From Mucilaginibacter terrenus (GTDB lineage: Bacteria; Bacteroidota; Bacteroidia; Sphingobacteriales; Sphingobacteriaceae), in assembly GCF_003432065.1 (NCBI RefSeq), contig NZ_QWDE01000001.1, forward strand, positions 868,001 to 932,000: a stretch of DNA of 64,000 bases, in the 5' to 3' direction. Each line of letters begins with the position of its first letter. The first letter of the stretch is position 1. The notes under the pieces were generated by a model, which made no database searches, had not been told where the DNA came from, and saw only the letters and a list, made by a program, of their open reading frames with translations. This document shows positions 18,835 to 27,739 of the stretch, piece by piece. Both the position numbers and the translations under genes were made by a program.

Positions 18835-19551
18835 TCAGGCAGGCAAAAGGTCGCAGTACCAAAAACCTGAAGATTTTGCAGGAACAGTGCCGCCGCAAGT
18901 ATCGTCAGAGTTTTTAGGCGCATTATAAGATTTGAAAACTCTTTCGCCAGTGGTATAGCTGATATCTTTTTTAAAGATAGGGCCTTTAAAAACAAACGTG
19001 TGGAACTCGCCGTTTTCGCCGCATACATCTACATCATCCGGTAATTTGGCTATCAACTCTTCCCCTATTTCCTGGCCGACAAATTCTTCCAATCGCTCCT
19101 GCACACAAGCTATCACGGTGCCAAAGCCAAGGCTCAAAAACTCGCTGATCAGCTCCCGGGTATCGCGCTTCCAAAGGGGGTAAATACCTGTAAGCCCTAC
19201 CTCGGCCAGCCTGTTGTCCCGATACTTTTTTAAATCCTCTAAAAAGATGTCACCAAAGATGGAATGTGTGATTCCCTCACTTTTAAAACGCTCCAGGTGT
19301 GTGCGCATAATTGTGTCGTAGGCTTCCATACCCGGCATCTCCGGAAGGCGGATTTGATACAAAGGGATGCTTATGCTTTCTGCCTGCTGTTCCAACAGTG
19401 CAGTGCGTACGCCGTGCATAGAAATACGATCAACAGCATCATTAACCGTTGTTACCAGGTATTTGATGTCTAATTCAGGATTATTCAGGCAATGGTAAAG
19501 CGCGAGCGCGCTGTCTTTACCGCCGCTCCAGTTGAATATACAAGAAGTCAT
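18835..19551 (-). CDS. DUF71/COG2102 PP-loop ATP pyrophosphatase
   Basis: A 238-aa adenylating amidotransferase-like protein. The PP-loop SGGKDS is at residues 9-14 and the DUF71-specific CGENGEFHTFVFKGP block near 196-210. In eukaryotes and archaea this family ends diphthamide synthesis (Dph6), which bacteria lack. Comparative work on the family proposed that many bacterial members serve cobalamin salvage. Here it lies near btuB and a B12 riboswitch, which fits that idea, though a terminator after the DUF6580 gene separates the transcripts. A B12 role is inference. Confidence 0.85.
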   Translation of the reverse strand: MTSCIFNWSGGKDSALALYHCLNNPELDIKYLVTTVNDAVDRISMHGVRTALLEQQAESISIPLYQIRLPEMPGMEAYDTIMRTHLERFKSEGITHSIFGDIFLEDLKKYRDNRLAEVGLTGIYPLWKRDTRELISEFLSLGFGTVIACVQERLEEFVGQEIGEELIAKLPDDVDVCGENGEFHTFVFKGPIFKKDISYTTGERVFKSYNAPKNSDDTCGGTVPAKSSGFWYCDLLPA

Positions 19552-19562
19552 TGATTTTAAGG

Positions 19563-20249
19563 TTAAGCGTTTGTGAGCAGTTTATCTACCAGCATAGGCA
19601 CACCAATGGTGGCTTTATAAGGCATTTCTACCACCCTGGCCCCTGATGAAACCGGAATGTTTAGATCTATAATATAGCGGGTAACATCACGCGGCACATA
19701 GTGGATAAGGCCGGCTGCCGGGTATACGGCCAAAGAAGTACCTACGAGTATAAACACGTCGGCCTCACTACAAAGTTGTGCAGCGGTTTCTATCATAGGC
19801 ACAGCCTCGCCAAACCAAACCACATGGGCGCGCAGCTGCGAACCAAGTTCACAGGTCTCTCCCATTTTAATTTCCCAGCCGGACATTGGATAGGTCAAAT
19901 TTGGGTTTATGCTGGATTGCGACCGGGTGATTATACCATGAAGGTGCACCACATTAGTTGATCCCGCCCGTTCGTGCAGGTCATCTATATTCTGGGTGAT
20001 GATAGTAACGTTATACTTCTCCTGAAGTCGGGCCAGTGCCAGGTGAGCAGCGTTTGGTTGTGACTCCAAAACATTTTTGCGCCGCTCATTATAGAATTGT
20101 TGAACCAGTTCGGGGTTGCGCTGCCATGCTTCAGGGGTGGCTACATCTTCAATGTTATATCCTTCCCACAATCCATCGCTGTCCCTGAAGGTTTTTAAGC
20201 CGCTCTCAGCGCTTATTCCCGCGCCGGTTAGTACTATTATGTTTTTCAT
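19563..20249 (-). CDS. cobB: Sir2-family NAD-dependent deacylase
   Basis: A 228-aa sirtuin: GAGISAESGLKTFRDSDGLW binds NAD, TQNIDDLHERAG is the catalytic core and HLHG carries the general-base His. LVGTSLAVYPAAGL and YIIDLN complete the Rossmann half. The four zinc-binding Cys of most sirtuins are not seen: the expected segment (TRSQSSINPNLTYP to CELGSQLRAHVVWFGE) holds a single Cys. Substrates would be acyl-lysines. It starts upstream of the DUF71 gene with an 11-base gap, so the two are probably cotranscribed. Confidence 0.9.
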   Translation of the reverse strand: MKNIIVLTGAGISAESGLKTFRDSDGLWEGYNIEDVATPEAWQRNPELVQQFYNERRKNVLESQPNAAHLALARLQEKYNVTIITQNIDDLHERAGSTNVVHLHGIITRSQSSINPNLTYPMSGWEIKMGETCELGSQLRAHVVWFGEAVPMIETAAQLCSEADVFILVGTSLAVYPAAGLIHYVPRDVTRYIIDLNIPVSSGARVVEMPYKATIGVPMLVDKLLTNA

Positions 20250-20294
20250 TTATCGTTTTTGTTAAGACCATAAAGGCATCGATATAAAACAAAA

Positions 20295-20321
20295 AAGCGG
20301 CCTGCAAATGCAAAGCCGCTT
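20295..20321 (-). terminator. Terminator of the btuB operon
   Basis: AAGCGGC/GCCGCTT stem with, on the minus strand, a TTTTTTG tract after it. It lies just after the DUF6580 stop and before the sirtuin gene, separating the cobalamin uptake genes from the sirtuin/DUF71 pair. Confidence 0.85.
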
Positions 20322-20342
20322 GTATAATTTACAGGAGCCAGC

Positions 20343-20915
20343 TTAAAGTGCCAGTTGTTTCCTGCCTTGCAGAACGGCGTACTTGCTTTTAGCTAATTCA
20401 AATCCCCCGAAAAGGATTGTACCGAAAAGAAGATCGCCGAGAATCATATTTTTCTCGAATGGGATTGCTGCAACCAGCGAAGTACCGTAGCCGGTAAGCG
20501 TATGCGGGTACATGGTACCGTAAAGCCATGGCAGATCCATAACAAGCCAGTGGATGAGCACAGCTGCTAATGAAGCAAGCCCGACAGTACCAACGTTAAC
20601 CTTTTTTATCAACGACCCTGCCAATACCATCAGAGCAAAGCAAAGGTACAGCCATATAGAACTGCTGTAGAACAATACCCATTTAGATGTATACAAGTAA
20701 TTGATAAAAATGTCGCTCACAAACAAGGTAACAAGCGGCACCAGGTAAGCTTTCCATTTATCTGTAAAGTATGCTCCACCGAAAAGTGCAATAGCACCTA
20801 CGGGCGTAAAATTACTTAACGCGGTATACTTGTAACTTAAAAAACGGAATGCCGCAGCTGCGATGATCATGAGGATGAGTACGGTATTACGGGTATTGAT
20901 CTTTTGTAATGACAT
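20343..20915 (-). CDS. DUF6580 membrane protein, putative cobalamin-linked transporter component
   Basis: About 190 residues from MSLQKINTRNT (20915); a longer reading would run into btuB and is rejected. It has five or six hydrophobic helices, including VLILMIIAAAAFRFLSYKY and FTPVGAIALFGGAYFTDKWK, the conserved DUF6580 block. The overall shape resembles ECF-transporter S components. It starts 53 bases after btuB, behind the same riboswitch, so a role in cobalamin or a B12-dependent nutrient is likely by context only. Confidence 0.82.
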   Translation of the reverse strand: MSLQKINTRNTVLILMIIAAAAFRFLSYKYTALSNFTPVGAIALFGGAYFTDKWKAYLVPLVTLFVSDIFINYLYTSKWVLFYSSSIWLYLCFALMVLAGSLIKKVNVGTVGLASLAAVLIHWLVMDLPWLYGTMYPHTLTGYGTSLVAAIPFEKNMILGDLLFGTILFGGFELAKSKYAVLQGRKQLAL

Positions 20916-20967
20916 ATCAGTTTTATGTTGAAGCAAATTTATTGATAATCCTCTGCAATGTAAAACA

Positions 20968-22920
20968 CTATTTAAACTGGTAGTTGGCACCCACGGTAAA
21001 GTTGGCGCACATGGTATTGTAGCCCACCCAATCGGTATACTTAACGTCCAGCAAGTTGTTAACATCACCAAATAAGCTCAGTTTGCTTGTAGCAGCCCAG
21101 CCCAGGTGCAGATCAACCAGGTTGTAGTGTTTAAGATTGATGATATCTGTTTTAAAACTTACCGGATTGAAGTAAGTATCCCGGCGCTCACCGGTGTACT
21201 TATAGGTTACACCTACAGAAACTTGCTTGGTCGCCTGAAGCGCTACGTTGGCACCGAAAGTGTTTTTTGGACGGCGGTATAAATTATTGGTTTGTAGTCC
21301 ATTAGCATCGGTTAGCTTACCTGTTACATAAGCATACCAGGCGGTGGCGGTAAGCACCTTACTGTTGTATTTAAGTTCTGTTTCGAAACCTTTGTCTTTT
21401 TGAAAGCTGCCGTTCTCATAGTTTGACGCGAATGTTTTAGGATCGGTAAAGAAGTAGATAACATTGCTGGTATTGCGCTTGAAGAATGCTGTATTGAATG
21501 ACAGGGTGTTAGATACAATCTCCCAGTCGAAACCAGCTTCGTAGGACTTTGTGTACTCTGGCTTCAGTTCCAGGTTGCCGTATTGAGACGTTAACTGATA
21601 CAGCGACGGGGCTTTGAACGCCGAAGACAGGTTTCCAAATATCTTCAACTGATCTGCCAGTAACACAGACGGGTTAATAGTATAAGTGAATTTATTGCCT
21701 GCAGTACTGTGGTGGTTGTAACGGCCGCCTACCTCCATGTGGAAGATATCTGACTTAAAGAACAACGATGTATAAACACTGCTGATGCTGTTGTTTGCTG
21801 CACCTGCAGGAATTACACTTGGCTCGGGATGGTAAAAGGCCTGCTCAAACAAGCTGTACTGGCTGCTGTTGGTATACTTGTAACCACCGCCGCTTGTAAT
21901 ATCAAAGTACCTACCAAGGTCATAGTTGAATACAGCCTCTGCATTGGTTATCCGGCCTATGTTGCGCGTAACCTGGTGGGTGGAGTCGTTATCCGGTCCA
22001 AGGTTCTCAAAGTTGTTCTTAACGGTGTTTTGAGTAACCTTTAATTTCAGAGCGCCCTTTGGCAGAAGCACGGTAGCGCCAAGCCCACCGAAGAGAAAAG
22101 TGTTGCGGTAATCATAATTTTCATCGTTGGTGAAAGTGCCGTTAGGCAAGTTGCCTGTATTGCGACTTACCTGCAGGTTTCCGTTCAGTATGAACTTTCT
22201 TGATAGCTCCTGGTCAACATTCACACTTGCCGAACGCTGATGAAATCCCGTTTTGCGGAAAGTGCCGGTACCTAGAGTATCAACTGCTGCAGGAAAACCT
22301 TTGCTGTCGTTGTTGGACAGGTTAATAGCCAGGCCTGTTTTGTTTAACTTACCATTCAACCCTGCTGACTGCCGGAAGGTGTTATAACTACCACCGGATG
22401 CCTGCAGGTTACCCTTTAAACCCGCTGTTTTCGCGTGTTTGGTGATGATGTTAATCACACCAGCCACAGCATCCGATCCGTACATGGTAGATCCGCTGCC
22501 TTTTAATATCTCGATACGTTCTATCTGGTCAACAGGGAAAGCGTTCAGGTCGTAACTGCCGTCGATAGATCCTGCGTTGTTGGCCGGGAAGCCGTCGATC
22601 AGAATTAATGTATTACCGGTTGATGCCCCCCTCAGGAAAACCGAAGTGGCAAGGCCAGGTGCATTTTGAGCTCCGGAGAAGGTGATTCCGGGTACTGTGT
22701 TCAACAATTGAGGAAGGCTCCTGCCCTGTGCACGTGCAATTTCCTGTGCTGAAATCACAGTAACAACGCGGCCGGTCTCACTTAGCTTTTTAGCCGACCG
22801 TGTAGCTGTAACTACTACCTCGTTTATGGAGCGGGTGCTGTCCTGCGCTTTAGACTCAGCACATAACAAGCTGGTTATTAAAACTGTTGGAAGAGATAAT
22901 TTAAGTAGAACTTTGTTCAT
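20968..22920 (-). CDS. btuB: TonB-dependent outer-membrane cobalamin receptor
   Basis: A 650-aa outer-membrane receptor with signal peptide (LPTVLITSLLCAESKAQ). A plug domain (NEVVVTATRSAKKLSETGRV, FLRGASTGNTLILIDGFP, IERIEILKGSGSTMYGSDAV) is followed by a beta barrel of alternating aromatic strands ending in Phe-Lys (VGANYQFK). The plug/barrel layout and length fit BtuB. The cobalamin riboswitch 145 bases upstream is the main evidence for the substrate. The DUF6580 gene follows in the same operon. Confidence 0.92.
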   Translation of the reverse strand: MNKVLLKLSLPTVLITSLLCAESKAQDSTRSINEVVVTATRSAKKLSETGRVVTVISAQEIARAQGRSLPQLLNTVPGITFSGAQNAPGLATSVFLRGASTGNTLILIDGFPANNAGSIDGSYDLNAFPVDQIERIEILKGSGSTMYGSDAVAGVINIITKHAKTAGLKGNLQASGGSYNTFRQSAGLNGKLNKTGLAINLSNNDSKGFPAAVDTLGTGTFRKTGFHQRSASVNVDQELSRKFILNGNLQVSRNTGNLPNGTFTNDENYDYRNTFLFGGLGATVLLPKGALKLKVTQNTVKNNFENLGPDNDSTHQVTRNIGRITNAEAVFNYDLGRYFDITSGGGYKYTNSSQYSLFEQAFYHPEPSVIPAGAANNSISSVYTSLFFKSDIFHMEVGGRYNHHSTAGNKFTYTINPSVLLADQLKIFGNLSSAFKAPSLYQLTSQYGNLELKPEYTKSYEAGFDWEIVSNTLSFNTAFFKRNTSNVIYFFTDPKTFASNYENGSFQKDKGFETELKYNSKVLTATAWYAYVTGKLTDANGLQTNNLYRRPKNTFGANVALQATKQVSVGVTYKYTGERRDTYFNPVSFKTDIINLKHYNLVDLHLGWAATSKLSLFGDVNNLLDVKYTDWVGYNTMCANFTVGANYQFK

Positions 22921-23059
22921 GTTGTGATATATGTAAATAGTAATTGCGTAAACCGCATATCATCACATAGCACGAATAAAAAAGAATGGAACACGCGCAA
23001 CCACAACGGGCAGTGCAGTAACATCCAGGCTTCAATCCACGAAAGCTATGAATAATATG

Positions 23060-23235
23060 ATGCTGAGGCAGGTATTCTGACTTGCTCCCCTCCGCCCGGT
23101 CTTCCCACCACCTTTCGGCAACAGTGACCATATGAATGGACTTTGGTTATTGGAGCTTACAGCTGCGGGACAGTTACGGATTTACACCATATTCCCTTTT
23201 AATCTCGATGGCAACACCGGGAACCTTAAGCGGGG
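23060..23235 (-). promoter_or_regulatory. Cobalamin (B12) riboswitch controlling btuB
   Basis: Read on the minus strand, the region shows the core in order: GGTTCCCGGTG near the 5' end, AAAAGGGAATATGGTG, AAATCCGTAACTGTCCCGCA with the GCAGCTGTAAGC segment, GCCGAAAGGTGG, GGGAAGACC, and the B12-box-like GGGGAGCAAGTCAGAATACC before TGCC. This is the standard cobalamin aptamer layout. It ends about 140 bases before the btuB ATG. B12 binding is expected to reduce btuB expression. Confidence 0.95.
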
Positions 23236-23288
23236 TAAAAGTACAACAACAATTATCATCCGCAAATAAAAGGGTCTATATTTATCCT

Positions 23289-24551
23289 ATGACAACTCGA
23301 CTCTTGTTATTGCTGGTATTTTTAAGCAGTGTCGCATGTGCCCAAAAGGCTGATACTGTGTTCCTGAAAAAACTGTTGCAATCCCGGCCTGATCTGTTCG
23401 GCAGCATACTAAAACATCCTGCTCAAAACGAGGTGCAGATCATCTACACACAAATTGATCGCGATAAAAATAATCTACCTCACTTTACCTCTTATACTTA
23501 CCGGCTTAATCCCAAACATTATTTCTACCCTGCCAGTACTGTAAAATTGCCTGCTGCCATATTCGCTCTTGAAAAAGCGAACAGGTTAGGTATTAAGAGC
23601 CTTAAAATCGCCGACATGATTACAGATAGTGCTTACTCCGGCCAAACCAGGATCATGACGGATACCTCATCAGAAACAGGTAACCCTTCAATAAGCAACT
23701 ATATAAAAAAAATATTATTAGTAAGCGATAACGATGCTTATAACCGCATATACGAATTTGCAGGTCGCGAAGAGATCAACAAGAAACTTAAAAAGTATGG
23801 GCTCACTAACACCCGCATTGTTGGGAGGCTAGCGGTTGGAGACGGCGGCGAAAATGCACGTAATACCAACCCTGTCGTGTTCTATGCAGATAACGCAGCT
23901 ATCTACGCCAAACCTGCACAACGCGACAGCAACAACTATCCTATGCAACTGGAAAACATGCAGCAAGGTAATGGTCATATTAACAGCGAAGACAAGCTGG
24001 TAATGAAACCCTTCGACTTTAGCGATAAAAATGTGTATCCTTTAGAAGACCAGCAAATGGTGCTTAAGAGGCTGCTGTTTCCTGAAGCGTTCCCCTTTAA
24101 AGAACGTTTTGTTTTAAGTGCCGAAGACTACAAGTTCATTTACCAGTATATGAGTATGTACCCTACAGAAAGCACTAAGCCCGGTTACGCGCGGCCCAAC
24201 TACTACCCTGCCTATTGTAAGTTTTTGTATTACGGTGCCGACAGCTTGGCCAACATCAACCCCGATGTAAGGATATTTAACAAAGTAGGCGACTCATACG
24301 GCTATGATATAGACAATGCTTATATAATAGACTTTAAGAACAAAGTTGAATTTATGCTGACAGCCGTTGTACAATCTAATGAGGACGGCATTCTTAACGA
24401 TAATAAGTACGAATATAACACCGTTTGCCTGCCTTTTTTGAAGAACCTTGGTCAGCTTGTTATGCAGCATGAACTCGTTAGAAAGAAGAAGTATTTGCCT
24501 GACCTTTCAAAATTTAAGTTTATTTACAGCAAGGGAAATAAATTGCATTAA
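23289..24551 (+). CDS. Exported serine hydrolase, class A beta-lactamase-like
   Basis: About 420 residues from the ATG at 23289; upstream in-frame codons overlap the B12 riboswitch and are rejected. The signal peptide is LLLLLVFLSSVACAQ. The PASTVKLPA segment (SxxK with Ser at ~74) and the VSDNDAYNRIYE block (SDN motif) are those of the class A beta-lactamase/D-Ala-D-Ala peptidase fold. A clear KTG-like third motif is uncertain (FNKVGDSYGYD may be it). It could be a peptidase rather than a beta-lactamase. Confidence 0.82.
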   Translation: MTTRLLLLLVFLSSVACAQKADTVFLKKLLQSRPDLFGSILKHPAQNEVQIIYTQIDRDKNNLPHFTSYTYRLNPKHYFYPASTVKLPAAIFALEKANRLGIKSLKIADMITDSAYSGQTRIMTDTSSETGNPSISNYIKKILLVSDNDAYNRIYEFAGREEINKKLKKYGLTNTRIVGRLAVGDGGENARNTNPVVFYADNAAIYAKPAQRDSNNYPMQLENMQQGNGHINSEDKLVMKPFDFSDKNVYPLEDQQMVLKRLLFPEAFPFKERFVLSAEDYKFIYQYMSMYPTESTKPGYARPNYYPAYCKFLYYGADSLANINPDVRIFNKVGDSYGYDIDNAYIIDFKNKVEFMLTAVVQSNEDGILNDNKYEYNTVCLPFLKNLGQLVMQHELVRKKKYLPDLSKFKFIYSKGNKLH

Positions 24552-24605
24552 AAGAAAACCCGATGGTATATGTGCTGTTAGATAACTGATAACACATTAG
24601 AAACC

Positions 24606-25535
24606 ATGACAACAACAGCAACACTAAACAGCAGATGGCGCGAACCTGTAAGGGATCAGGAGCCGGGGGTTAACCTCTCCAGTGCCGAACGTACCCTCTC
24701 TATTGCCGGTGGCACACGCCTGGCTTTATCGGGGCTGAAATCAATATTTAAAAGCCCGTTCTCGAGTATAGTTAAAATTGGAGCGGGCGGTTACCTGCTT
24801 AGCCGCGGCATTACCGGGCATTGCGAATTATATGCACGCATGGGCCGCAACTCTACCGAACCGGTTAACGTTAACATACGTTCATCATACTTTATTAATA
24901 AGCCACGCCAGGAGATATATGATTTCTGGCGTCAGCTGGATAACCTGCCGCTCTTCATGAAACACCTGGAAAGCGTTGAGGTTATTGATGAGAAACGTTC
25001 TCACTGGGTATTAAAGCTACCCCTTGGCGTACCTGCAGTAAGCTGGGATGCAGAGATCGTGAATGATACGCCAGGTTACCAGATCGGCTGGAGTTCGCTG
25101 CCTGATTCATTGGTTGATAATGCAGGTAAAGTTACTTTTAAGGATAGCCCTGAAGGTAATGGCACCCTGGTTGATGTTACTATCTCCTATCGCCCACCGG
25201 CAGGTGGCTTTGGCGGCGGTGTTGCGCACCTGCTAAATCCGGTGTTTAAGAACATGGTAGATAGCGACGTACGCAACTTTAAACAATATATGGACCTGCA
25301 GGATGGCGGTAACGCTACCAGCAGCGCCAACGATGAAACCTACAATGAACCACCGGTACTAGTGGTAGAAGAGGTATTTGTTGCTGAAGTACCCGCCGAA
25401 CAGGAACAGCAATCACAAGCGGATGAGCAACAGGAAACAACTGAAGACCGCCGCGATTTTGCCGGTAACAACTGGCAGGAAGATCCCGACCCGGAAGGCC
25501 ATAAGCCCGACGTACACCTGTCAGGAGGTATATAA
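24606..25535 (+). CDS. SRPBCC/COQ10-START-like protein with membrane segment
   Basis: A 309-aa protein. The N-terminal part contains a DUF2892-like membrane segment (SSIVKIGAGGYLLSRGITGH). The middle is an SRPBCC ligand-binding domain: INKPRQEIYDFWRQLDNLPL, VIDEKRSHWVLKLPLG, GWSSLPDSLVDNAGKVTF and TISYRPPAGGFGG. The C-terminus is a low-complexity Glu/Gln-rich tail ending in KPDVHLSGGI. The ligand is unknown. A strong 16-bp-arm terminator follows. Confidence 0.85.
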   Translation: MTTTATLNSRWREPVRDQEPGVNLSSAERTLSIAGGTRLALSGLKSIFKSPFSSIVKIGAGGYLLSRGITGHCELYARMGRNSTEPVNVNIRSSYFINKPRQEIYDFWRQLDNLPLFMKHLESVEVIDEKRSHWVLKLPLGVPAVSWDAEIVNDTPGYQIGWSSLPDSLVDNAGKVTFKDSPEGNGTLVDVTISYRPPAGGFGGGVAHLLNPVFKNMVDSDVRNFKQYMDLQDGGNATSSANDETYNEPPVLVVEEVFVAEVPAEQEQQSQADEQQETTEDRRDFAGNNWQEDPDPEGHKPDVHLSGGI

Positions 25536-25540
25536 GCATA

Positions 25541-25576
25541 ACAAGAAAGGCTTTCCCAACGGAAAGCCTTTCTTGT
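25541..25576. terminator. Strong terminator after the SRPBCC gene
   Basis: Perfect 16-bp arms 25541-25556 and 25561-25576 around a CAAC loop, 5 bases after the stop. The T content is modest (CTTTCTTGT). Confidence 0.8.
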
Positions 25577-25611
25577 ATCAGGTGTAACATACGAAAGTGT
25601 TACACCTGATA
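25576..25611. repeat. 14-bp inverted repeat carrying TGTTACACC/GGTGTAACA
   Basis: TATCAGGTGTAACA (25576-25589) and its exact complement (25598-25611) flank 8 bases, directly after the terminator. Further TGTTACA(C) copies lie at 25683, 25701 and 25732 in the same gap before the gene at 25909. The same word recurs in the prophage origin-like region. Confidence 0.8.
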
Positions 25612-25882
25612 CACCCTTTTTAACTTATAAATTTCTATAAGCTTGTTTTTCAATAAACTATAGAATATACATGTTTTAACATGTTACAGTTTGAGGTTTA
25701 TGTTACACTTTTTTTTGACAAATCAGGGTATTGTTACACTTTATAATAATTTTAGATTGAATGCATTGTGCAGTATAATCATAGGCGGTTTACCGCTTGG
25801 TTATAGTACATGCACCAACAATTAAATTCTACCACCCATATGAGAAATACTAAAAATATTAGTATTTAACTAAATAGTTACT

Positions 25883-25890
25883 TAGCTTTG
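25883..25890 (+). promoter_or_regulatory. -7 element upstream of the 65-aa gene
   Basis: TAGCTTTG matches TAnnTTTG and is followed by CAAA, 18 bases before the ATG at 25909. It also argues against the upstream TTG start at 25888. Confidence 0.5.
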
Positions 25891-25908
25891 CAAACAAATA
25901 CAAAGCTT

Positions 25909-26106
25909 ATGACACCGCACGATGCCAACCTGAAGGAGTTGCTAAACCATGCTATAGCATTGCTGGATGATGTTAAAAGTAAGTTTGGCCTTTTTGAGCG
26001 ACAAGAATATGCAAGGCTGCGTAAACGGTTTGATGAGCATGCAGCTTTACCGGGTGACCTCCACGCCCTACTGGATGACATCGACACCTCCGACGCTCAA
26101 CAGTAG
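25909..26106 (+). CDS. Small helical protein of unknown function
   Basis: A 65-aa protein from ATG 25909 (MTPHDANLKELLNH). It is almost entirely helical, with a charged amphipathic pattern (ALLDDVKSKFGLFERQEYAR) and an acidic end (DDIDTSDAQQ). No family is recognised. It is preceded by the TGTTACA-repeat gap and a -7 element and followed by the aminotransferase gene after 37 bases. Confidence 0.6.
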   Translation: MTPHDANLKELLNHAIALLDDVKSKFGLFERQEYARLRKRFDEHAALPGDLHALLDDIDTSDAQQ

Positions 26107-26143
26107 CTCAACTATTTGGCTGTAAACGGGTATATTTACCGGT

Positions 26144-27307
26144 ATGGTACCGCGGGGGAAATTAGATATCAGTTACAGCGAAGTCTTCAAGGCGATTTGG
26201 TACTGCGCATCCGATCGCCTATTATCCAAACAAGAATACGGGTTGAATGCGAATAAACTAATTACGCTATCTGTACGTACAGGCTTTCACCTTGTATTAA
26301 GTGCGCTGTCGCTACCTCCCGGCTCAGAGGTCATTGTAAGTAATATCAACATTCCCGACATGTACGCCATTATAGCTGCACATGGTCTTAAAGCAATACC
26401 CGTACCTGTCCGTTTCGATACACTTACGGTAAGTACTGAGGATATACAATCGGTGATAAGCAAAAACACCAGAGTTATTTTGTTAAGCCATCTTTTTGGG
26501 GCGTTAATGGACACAACGAAAATTGCGGCTTTAGCAAAACAACGCGGGCTGTTGTTAATTGAAGATTGCGCGCAAGCATTCGGAGGCTACTACGGCGATA
26601 ATGTAAGCAACGCCGCTATTACCATGTTCAGTTTTGGGTTGATTAAAACCAACACTGCGGTAAGCGGCGCGGTGATACAAATAAGAGACCCCAATTTGCT
26701 GCAAAAAGTAATAAACTTAAGCAACTCGCTTCCTTGCCAATCGACCTCAATATTCCGTAAAAAGCTTTTGAAGGTATTGGCTATAAAGCTGCTTACCGGA
26801 AAAACGTTGTATTCTGCATTTTACAAATGGTGCCTGAAAACTAATCGCGACCCCGATGAGGTGCTATCTTCCGCAACGCGGGGCATCCCGGGGACGGATG
26901 TGCTAGGTAAAATAAGTTATCGGCCCTGCCGCGCTAATATAATACTGTTAAAACAGCGATTGAATAATTTTAATTTGAGCAACAATTTTGCACGCACCCT
27001 TAAAGCCAGGGAAATTGTTGAAGGTTTAGCGTTGGCTGCAATCGCTGGTGGTATAAACACTAACAATACTTATTGGGTACTGCCGGTAAAGCACAACCAG
27101 CCTGAAAAATTAATAGCTTACTTAAGAAATAACGGTTTTGACGCTACTCAAAAAGCATCAAGTTTGATTGAGTTGGAAGCTGCTACAACAACAAATCATT
27201 TGCAGCTAAATTGGCTTGTTTACTTACCATGTTACAGGTCCATGTCTCCAAAAGACTGCAATCGGCTAAATGGCTTACTGTTAAATTTCGGATTAAGCGG
27301 CAAATAA
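26144..27307 (+). CDS. DegT/DnrJ/EryC1/StrS-type aminotransferase homolog
   Basis: A 387-aa PLP-fold protein related to the sugar aminotransferases. PGSEVIVSNINIPDMYAIIA and LLLIEDCAQAFGG (PLP-binding Asp) are clear. The Lys in TMFSFGLIKTNTAVSG occupies the aldimine position and is retained. The middle and C-terminal parts are divergent and contain an unusual CKT-like basic stretch. It is not within a sugar cluster, so the amino-sugar substrate is unknown. A strong terminator follows 112 bases later. Confidence 0.82.
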   Translation: MVPRGKLDISYSEVFKAIWYCASDRLLSKQEYGLNANKLITLSVRTGFHLVLSALSLPPGSEVIVSNINIPDMYAIIAAHGLKAIPVPVRFDTLTVSTEDIQSVISKNTRVILLSHLFGALMDTTKIAALAKQRGLLLIEDCAQAFGGYYGDNVSNAAITMFSFGLIKTNTAVSGAVIQIRDPNLLQKVINLSNSLPCQSTSIFRKKLLKVLAIKLLTGKTLYSAFYKWCLKTNRDPDEVLSSATRGIPGTDVLGKISYRPCRANIILLKQRLNNFNLSNNFARTLKAREIVEGLALAAIAGGINTNNTYWVLPVKHNQPEKLIAYLRNNGFDATQKASSLIELEAATTTNHLQLNWLVYLPCYRSMSPKDCNRLNGLLLNFGLSGK

Positions 27308-27419
27308 CACACCAGTTAACTTGTTAATACATTTAGCGGCTTTTATTATATTAGCGAGATGATTAAATGCATTTACAACATCTAAGTTATGTAAACAATA
27401 TTAACGTCTTTTTATAAAT

Positions 27420-27454
27420 GTAAAGAGCCCGCTGGTAACTAGCGGGCTCTTTAC
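27420..27454. terminator. Bidirectional terminator
   Basis: Perfect 14-bp arms GTAAAGAGCCCGCT / AGCGGGCTCTTTAC around a 7-base loop, between the convergent DegT-type gene and the 66-aa membrane gene. Confidence 0.88.
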
Positions 27455-27480
27455 TGTTGCTAACTTTCAACCACGTTGCG

Positions 27481-27681
27481 TTATTCGCTGCCTTCTACTT
27501 TAACTAGTTTGTTGTAAAGGCCCAGCAGCAAAAAAGGTGCTGCCCACTGGCCTACAAATAGCGCGGTGTGTGGCTTGCTGGTTACTTTAAGAACTGCCGA
27601 CGCACCCATTGATGCTAATGCAGCCCATAAAAATAAATCTGACGGCAGTTTAGCTGTTTGTTGTTCTATAGCTTTAGCCAC
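27481..27681 (-). CDS. Small two-helix membrane protein
   Basis: A 66-aa protein with two hydrophobic helices (LFLWAALASMGASAVLKVT and FVGQWAAPFLLLGLYNKLV) joined by a short polar loop, and charged ends. Similar small proteins are common in Bacteroidota envelopes. The function is unknown. It lies last in a run of four leftward small envelope genes. Confidence 0.7.
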   Translation of the reverse strand: MAKAIEQQTAKLPSDLFLWAALASMGASAVLKVTSKPHTALFVGQWAAPFLLLGLYNKLVKVEGSE

Positions 27682-27739
27682 TGCCCTTCGCTATGTTCGG
27701 GATTGAAATTTGCCATTATTTAGTTATTGATTTGATTGA

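Noticed and set aside
20916..21071. Upstream extension of the DUF6580 frame
   Set aside because: It lies inside btuB; the short start gives a normal membrane protein.
22901..23131. Small ORF opposite the hydrolase, over the riboswitch
   Set aside because: It covers the conserved aptamer sequence and shows no protein-like features.
23136..23288. Upstream extension of the serine hydrolase frame
   Set aside because: It overlaps the B12 riboswitch and would place the signal peptide inside the protein.
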